This document shows, in pieces, positions 15,188 through 18,077 of a stretch of 18,077 bases of DNA. The notes beneath the pieces were generated by a model that was not told where the DNA came from, ran no database searches, and worked only from the letters and a program-made list of their open reading frames with translations. The stretch lies in contig DAOVUK010000009.1 of assembly GCA_030632625.1 (NCBI GenBank), positions 1 through 18,077 of the forward strand. The letters run 5' to 3'. The DNA comes from Gammaproteobacteria bacterium. Lineage in GTDB: Bacteria; Pseudomonadota; Gammaproteobacteria; GRL18. Each line of letters begins with the position of its first letter. Positions within the stretch are counted from its first letter, which is position 1. The translations under genes and the position numbers were made by a program.

Positions 15188-16495
15188 ATGCTTAATATTA
15201 AGCGCCTTGAGACCACTGACAGCAATTTTTGGCCATTAATGAAAGATTTGCTGGCATGGGACAATGTCTCGGATGATGCTGTGCAGGCAACTGTCAAACA
15301 AATTCTGAGGGATGTGCGCAGAGAAGGTGATAAGGCTCTGCTTGAATACACGAATAAATTTGATCGAATGACAGCCGCAGATATGTCGGTTTTATCTATT
15401 CCAAAAGAACGTTTGCAACAGGCTCTGGATAGTTTGTCTGATGAACAGCGTCATGCGCTGGAAGTGTCCGCTGAGCGAGTAAAACGCTATCACGATAAGC
15501 AAAAAACCGAATCCTGGTCTTATACCGAAGATGACGGCACGCTGCTGGGACAGCAGGTAACACCATTAGACCGGGTGGGACTTTATGTACCTGGCGGGCA
15601 GGCGGCTTACCCTTCGTCGGTATTAATGAATGCTATTCCAGCAAAAGTCGCCGGTGTTAAAGAGCTTATTATGGTTGTGCCGACACCTGATGGCCAGATT
15701 AATGAACTGGTGTTTGCCGCTGCAGCGATAACCGGTGTTGATCAGGTTTTTTCTGTGGGCGGCGCTCAGGCAGTGGCTGCTCTGGCCTATGGTACTGAGT
15801 CTGTACCGCAGGTTGATAAAATTGTCGGCCCGGGAAATATCTATGTCGCTACCGCGAAGGGGATGGTTTTCGGTACGGTGGGTATTGATATGATTGCCGG
15901 CCCGTCTGAAATTCTGGTTATTTGTGATGGCAGGACTGATCCTGACTGGATTGCTATGGATCTGTTTTCTCAGGCAGAACATGATGAAGATGCGCAGCCT
16001 ATTCTGATCTCCCCGGATGCTGAATTTTTAGATAAAGTGCAGGCATCCATTGAGCGCTTGCTGGGCGATATGGAACGTAAAAAAATTATTCAGGTTTCTC
16101 TTAATGAGCGCGCAGCACTGATTCATGTAAAAGATATGGATGAAGCCATAGAAGTTTGCAATTATATTGCTCCAGAGCACCTGGAACTGTCTGTTGATGA
16201 GCCTCAGGCCATGCTGCCGAAAATACGTCACGCAGGCGCCATTTTTATGGGACGCTATACTGCCGAAGCGCTGGGTGATTATTGTGCCGGACCTAATCAT
16301 GTTTTACCCACGTCAAGGACAGCACGTTTCAGTTCAGCATTAGGTGTTTATGATTTCCAGAAACGCTCCAGCTTAATTATGTGCTCCGAAGAGGGTGCTT
16401 CAGAGCTGGGTAAAATTGCTTCAGTGATTGCTCGCGGTGAAGGTCTGACAGCCCATGCCCGTAGTGCTGAATATCGAATTAAAAACAGCAGCTAA
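15188..16495 (+). CDS. hisD: Histidinol dehydrogenase HisD
   Basis: The 435-residue product is a full-length zinc-dependent histidinol dehydrogenase, which makes the last two oxidations from L-histidinol to L-histidine using NAD+. All catalytic residues are seen: zinc ligands Gln262 and His265 ([13 protein letters not shown]), Asp364 ([13 protein letters not shown]) and His423 ([12 protein letters not shown]), and the general base pair Glu330-His331 in IAPEHLEL. The nucleotide-binding stretch [15 protein letters not shown] (about 189-203) and [11 protein letters not shown] (about 214-224) are typical. A TGGAG ribosome site precedes the ATG. hisC starts 19 bases after the stop, suggesting one transcript. 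Confidence 0.98.
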   Translation: MLNIKRLETTDSNFWPLMKDLLAWDNVSDDAVQATVKQILRDVRREGDKALLEYTNKFDRMTAADMSVLSIPKERLQQALDSLSDEQRHALEVSAERVKRYHDKQKTESWSYTEDDGTLLGQQVTPLDRVGLYVPGGQAAYPSSVLMNAIPAKVAGVKELIMVVPTPDGQINELVFAAAAITGVDQVFSVGGAQAVAALAYGTESVPQVDKIVGPGNIYVATAKGMVFGTVGIDMIAGPSEILVICDGRTDPDWIAMDLFSQAEHDEDAQPILISPDAEFLDKVQASIERLLGDMERKKIIQVSLNERAALIHVKDMDEAIEVCNYIAPEHLELSVDEPQAMLPKIRHAGAIFMGRYTAEALGDYCAGPNHVLPTSRTARFSSALGVYDFQKRSSLIMCSEEGASELGKIASVIARGEGLTAHARSAEYRIKNSS

Positions 16496-16514
16496 TAGCC
16501 CATGGAGCAGAAAT

Positions 16515-17603
16515 ATGACTGATTTGGTGAAGCAATGGATCAGAGAGGATATTCGATCGCTTGCTGCTTATCATGTGCCTGATCCGGGCGATATGATAAA
16601 ACTGGATGCCATGGAAAATCCTTATCTCTGGCCTGAGTCAATGAAGCAGCAATGGTTGTCTCAGCTGGCTGATATTCCTGTGAATCGTTACCCTGATCCA
16701 TCAGCTGCAACACTTACTTCAAGAATAGAACAGGTTATGAATGTGCCTGAGGGCATGAGTACTATTCTGGGCAATGGCTCTGACGAGCTGATTCAGATTA
16801 TTTGCATGGCACTCTCTAAACAAGATGCAAAATCAGATAGCGTAGTAATGGCTCCTGAGCCTACCTTTGTGATGTACCAGATGATCGCCCGTTTCACTAA
16901 TATGGTCTATCAGGGTATTCCTCTGGATCAAGACTTCCAGCTTGATATGCCGGCAATGATTAAGGCGATTGAAACACATTGGCCTGCGGTTATTTTTTTA
17001 GCTTATCCCAATAATCCCACGGGCAATTTATTTTCAGAGCAGGATATCAGGAGTATTATTGAAATGGCTCCGGGACTGGTGGTGGTCGATGAAGCCTATC
17101 ATGCTTTTGCCGGTCACAGCTTTATGCCTATGCTGTCAGAATATGACAATCTTCTAGTCATGAGAACGGTTTCTAAAATGGGACTGGCGGGTCTGCGTCT
17201 GGGTATGCTCAGTGGGCGTCCTGAATGGATTAATGAGTTTGATAAAGTTCGCCTGCCTTATAATATTAATGTATTAACTCAGTTCAGTGCTGAATTTGCC
17301 CTGCAGCATGATGATATTCTGCAGCAGCAAACCGCTCAGATCTGTGCCGATAGGACAATTTTAAAAGATGCTCTGAGTGGCATGGATAGTGTCACTCAAT
17401 ATCCTAGTGCGGCAAATTTTATCCTGTTTAAAGTCGATAATATGAGTTCAGAAGCTATTTTTTCGGCACTTAAACAATCGGGCATTCTGATCAAACGTCT
17501 TGCTGATACTTCCGGTCCGCTGGCGAACTGCCTTCGAGTGACCGTCGGTAGCGCGGAAGAAAATCAGGCTTTTATTGAGAGTCTTGGTAAAATATTGTCT
17601 TGA
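16515..17603 (+). CDS. hisC: Histidinol-phosphate aminotransferase HisC
   Basis: The 362-residue product is a PLP-dependent fold-type I aminotransferase that converts imidazole acetol phosphate to L-histidinol phosphate. Seen: LDAMENPYLWP (about 30-40) at the N terminus, the phosphate-binding GNGSDELIQ (about 86-94), YPNNPTGN (164-171), the PLP-ring Asp192 in VVDEAYHAF, and the Schiff-base Lys221 in RTVSKMGLAGLRLG. The reading frame is open from 16455, but I choose ATG 16515 because it has GGAG seven bases upstream, gives the standard family N terminus, and avoids overlap with hisD. It follows hisD by 19 bases. No strong terminator follows directly. Confidence 0.96.
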   Translation: MTDLVKQWIREDIRSLAAYHVPDPGDMIKLDAMENPYLWPESMKQQWLSQLADIPVNRYPDPSAATLTSRIEQVMNVPEGMSTILGNGSDELIQIICMALSKQDAKSDSVVMAPEPTFVMYQMIARFTNMVYQGIPLDQDFQLDMPAMIKAIETHWPAVIFLAYPNNPTGNLFSEQDIRSIIEMAPGLVVVDEAYHAFAGHSFMPMLSEYDNLLVMRTVSKMGLAGLRLGMLSGRPEWINEFDKVRLPYNINVLTQFSAEFALQHDDILQQQTAQICADRTILKDALSGMDSVTQYPSAANFILFKVDNMSSEAIFSALKQSGILIKRLADTSGPLANCLRVTVGSAEENQAFIESLGKILS

Positions 17604-17785
17604 TTTGCTCTCTTCGGATGTTTTAAAGGGGGCACCAGTCCATCTGATGCTCTTCATGTCATTTATCTTCTCTCGTGTTGCTCAAAAGAAAAAGATTTTT
17701 CGGTTCTTCATATTTTTGCGTATTTTTGACGGTTTACTACCTTAGCGGTAATTTCGATAAAGAAAAAAGAAAGGGGTGGCGCTCG

Positions 17786-17963
17786 AAATGTGGTGCTGAC
17801 AACGGATGATTCGATGGGCTGGTTAGCTTTGCGGGGGACGCTTTGAACACATCCCTGTGCCGCTTATCCTCGGCGTCCTGCCTCGAACCAAAAGTAGGCA
17901 CCCTGAGGCGATACCCCCGCAAGGCTAACCAACCCATCAAACCCTCCTGGCCGCATCACATTT
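17786..17963. repeat. Long imperfect inverted repeat, probable dispersed or structured element
   Basis: The arms 17813-17837 and 17914-17938 are complementary at 23 of 25 positions (GATGGG...GCGGGGG against CCCCCGC...CCCATC). The pairing resumes at the outer ends, AAATGTG-x-TGC against GCA-x-CACATTT (from about 17786 and to 17963). The 76-base centre contains a second hairpin with CCTC/GAGG (17868-17871, 17905-17908) and TGCCT/AGGCA (17879-17883, 17896-17900). The layout, GC-richer than its surroundings, looks like a dispersed repeat or a structured RNA. No transposase is present, and no other copy is in the window. Confidence 0.65.
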
Positions 17964-18008
17964 CTCACTTGGTAAAAGATTGGACTTTGGACAAAGAAAG
18001 AACAATAA

Positions 18009-18046
18009 GCAGTCAGAATATTAGTGTTTCATAATATTCTGACTGC
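18009..18046. terminator. Perfect 15-bp hairpin, possible bidirectional terminator
   Basis: GCAGTCAGAATATTA (18009-18023) and TAATATTCTGACTGC (18032-18046) are perfectly complementary around an 8-base loop. The plus strand continues CACCTCATTAATTTTC, and the minus strand continues TTATTGTTCTTTC, so the U-rich tail is better on the minus strand. It may terminate a minus-strand gene beyond the window, the his transcript, or both. Confidence 0.5.
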
Positions 18047-18077
18047 CACCTCATTAATTTTCTAAAATATTTCTTGA

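Larger units (their letters stand above)
17604..18077. other. Non-coding region after hisC holding a structured repeat element
   Basis: No credible gene is seen in these 474 bases. Short frames of 63-67 codons on both strands run through inverted-repeat DNA and have no ribosome sites or recognisable protein features. The region holds a long imperfect inverted repeat (17786-17963) with an inner hairpin, and a perfect 15-bp hairpin at 18009-18046, both listed separately. From 17604 to 17760 nothing clear is seen except a T-rich stretch. Confidence 0.6.

Noticed and set aside
16455..16514. Longer N terminus for HisC starting at 16455
   Set aside because: It would overlap hisD by 41 bases, adds 20 residues with no family match, and has no ribosome site, whereas ATG 16515 has GGAG at good distance and gives the usual N terminus.
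17737..18034. Short reading frames on both strands after hisC (63-67 codons)
   Set aside because: They run through the inverted-repeat element, overlap each other on opposite strands, lack ribosome binding sites and show no protein family features. They are best explained as chance frames in repeat DNA.

Overview
This window is a chromosomal core-gene segment of a gammaproteobacterium. It carries two divergent gene blocks in nearly the Escherichia coli order: yrbG-kdsC-lptC-lptA-lptB-rpoN-hpf-ptsN-(hprK)-rapZ-PTS on the minus strand, and mlaFED-mlaB-ibaG-murA on the plus strand, followed by hisG-hisD-hisC. The hprK gene, a mannose-type IIA domain next to HPr, the short HisG and the AT-leaning codon use argue against Enterobacterales. 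A free-living or symbiotic sulfur-oxidising or methylotrophic lineage is possible, but I cannot name a genus. There are no tRNA, rRNA, CRISPR, prophage or transposase genes.

Region by region. Positions 70-2866 (minus) hold a regulatory phosphotransferase set with no sugar permease: ptsN (IIA-Ntr), a short HPr kinase of 180 residues, rapZ, a IIA-Man-like protein and HPr. Positions 2961-5065 hold hpf and rpoN, separated by a tandemly duplicated 65-bp hairpin unit. Positions 5319-8922 hold lptB, lptA, lptC, kdsC and a YrbG-type Ca2+/Na+ antiporter: the lipopolysaccharide export and Kdo supply cluster, but without kdsD. Positions 9089-9823 (minus) encode the MlaA lipoprotein. From 10202 (plus) run mlaF, mlaE, mlaD, mlaB and ibaG, with no mlaC, then murA (13103-14362) and hisG, hisD, hisC (14428-17603). 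The last 474 bases are non-coding and hold a long imperfect inverted repeat and a clean 15-bp hairpin.

How the genes work together. Most serve the envelope: LPS transport (Lpt), Kdo synthesis (KdsC), retrograde phospholipid transport (Mla) and peptidoglycan precursor synthesis (MurA; RapZ controls glucosamine-6-phosphate supply in E. coli). The PTS proteins and sigma-54 form a nitrogen/carbon signalling module: HPr keeps both His15 (PEP-dependent phosphorylation) and Ser46 (HprK target). The histidine genes are a separate biosynthetic unit.

The points most worth a second look are: a near-perfect sigma-54 promoter with an upstream IHF consensus site in front of rpoN itself; the duplicated hairpin between rpoN and hpf; the N-terminally truncated HprK with a changed signature motif; loss of mlaC and kdsD from otherwise conserved clusters; repeated short tandem duplications at gene boundaries; and the structured repeat element after hisC.
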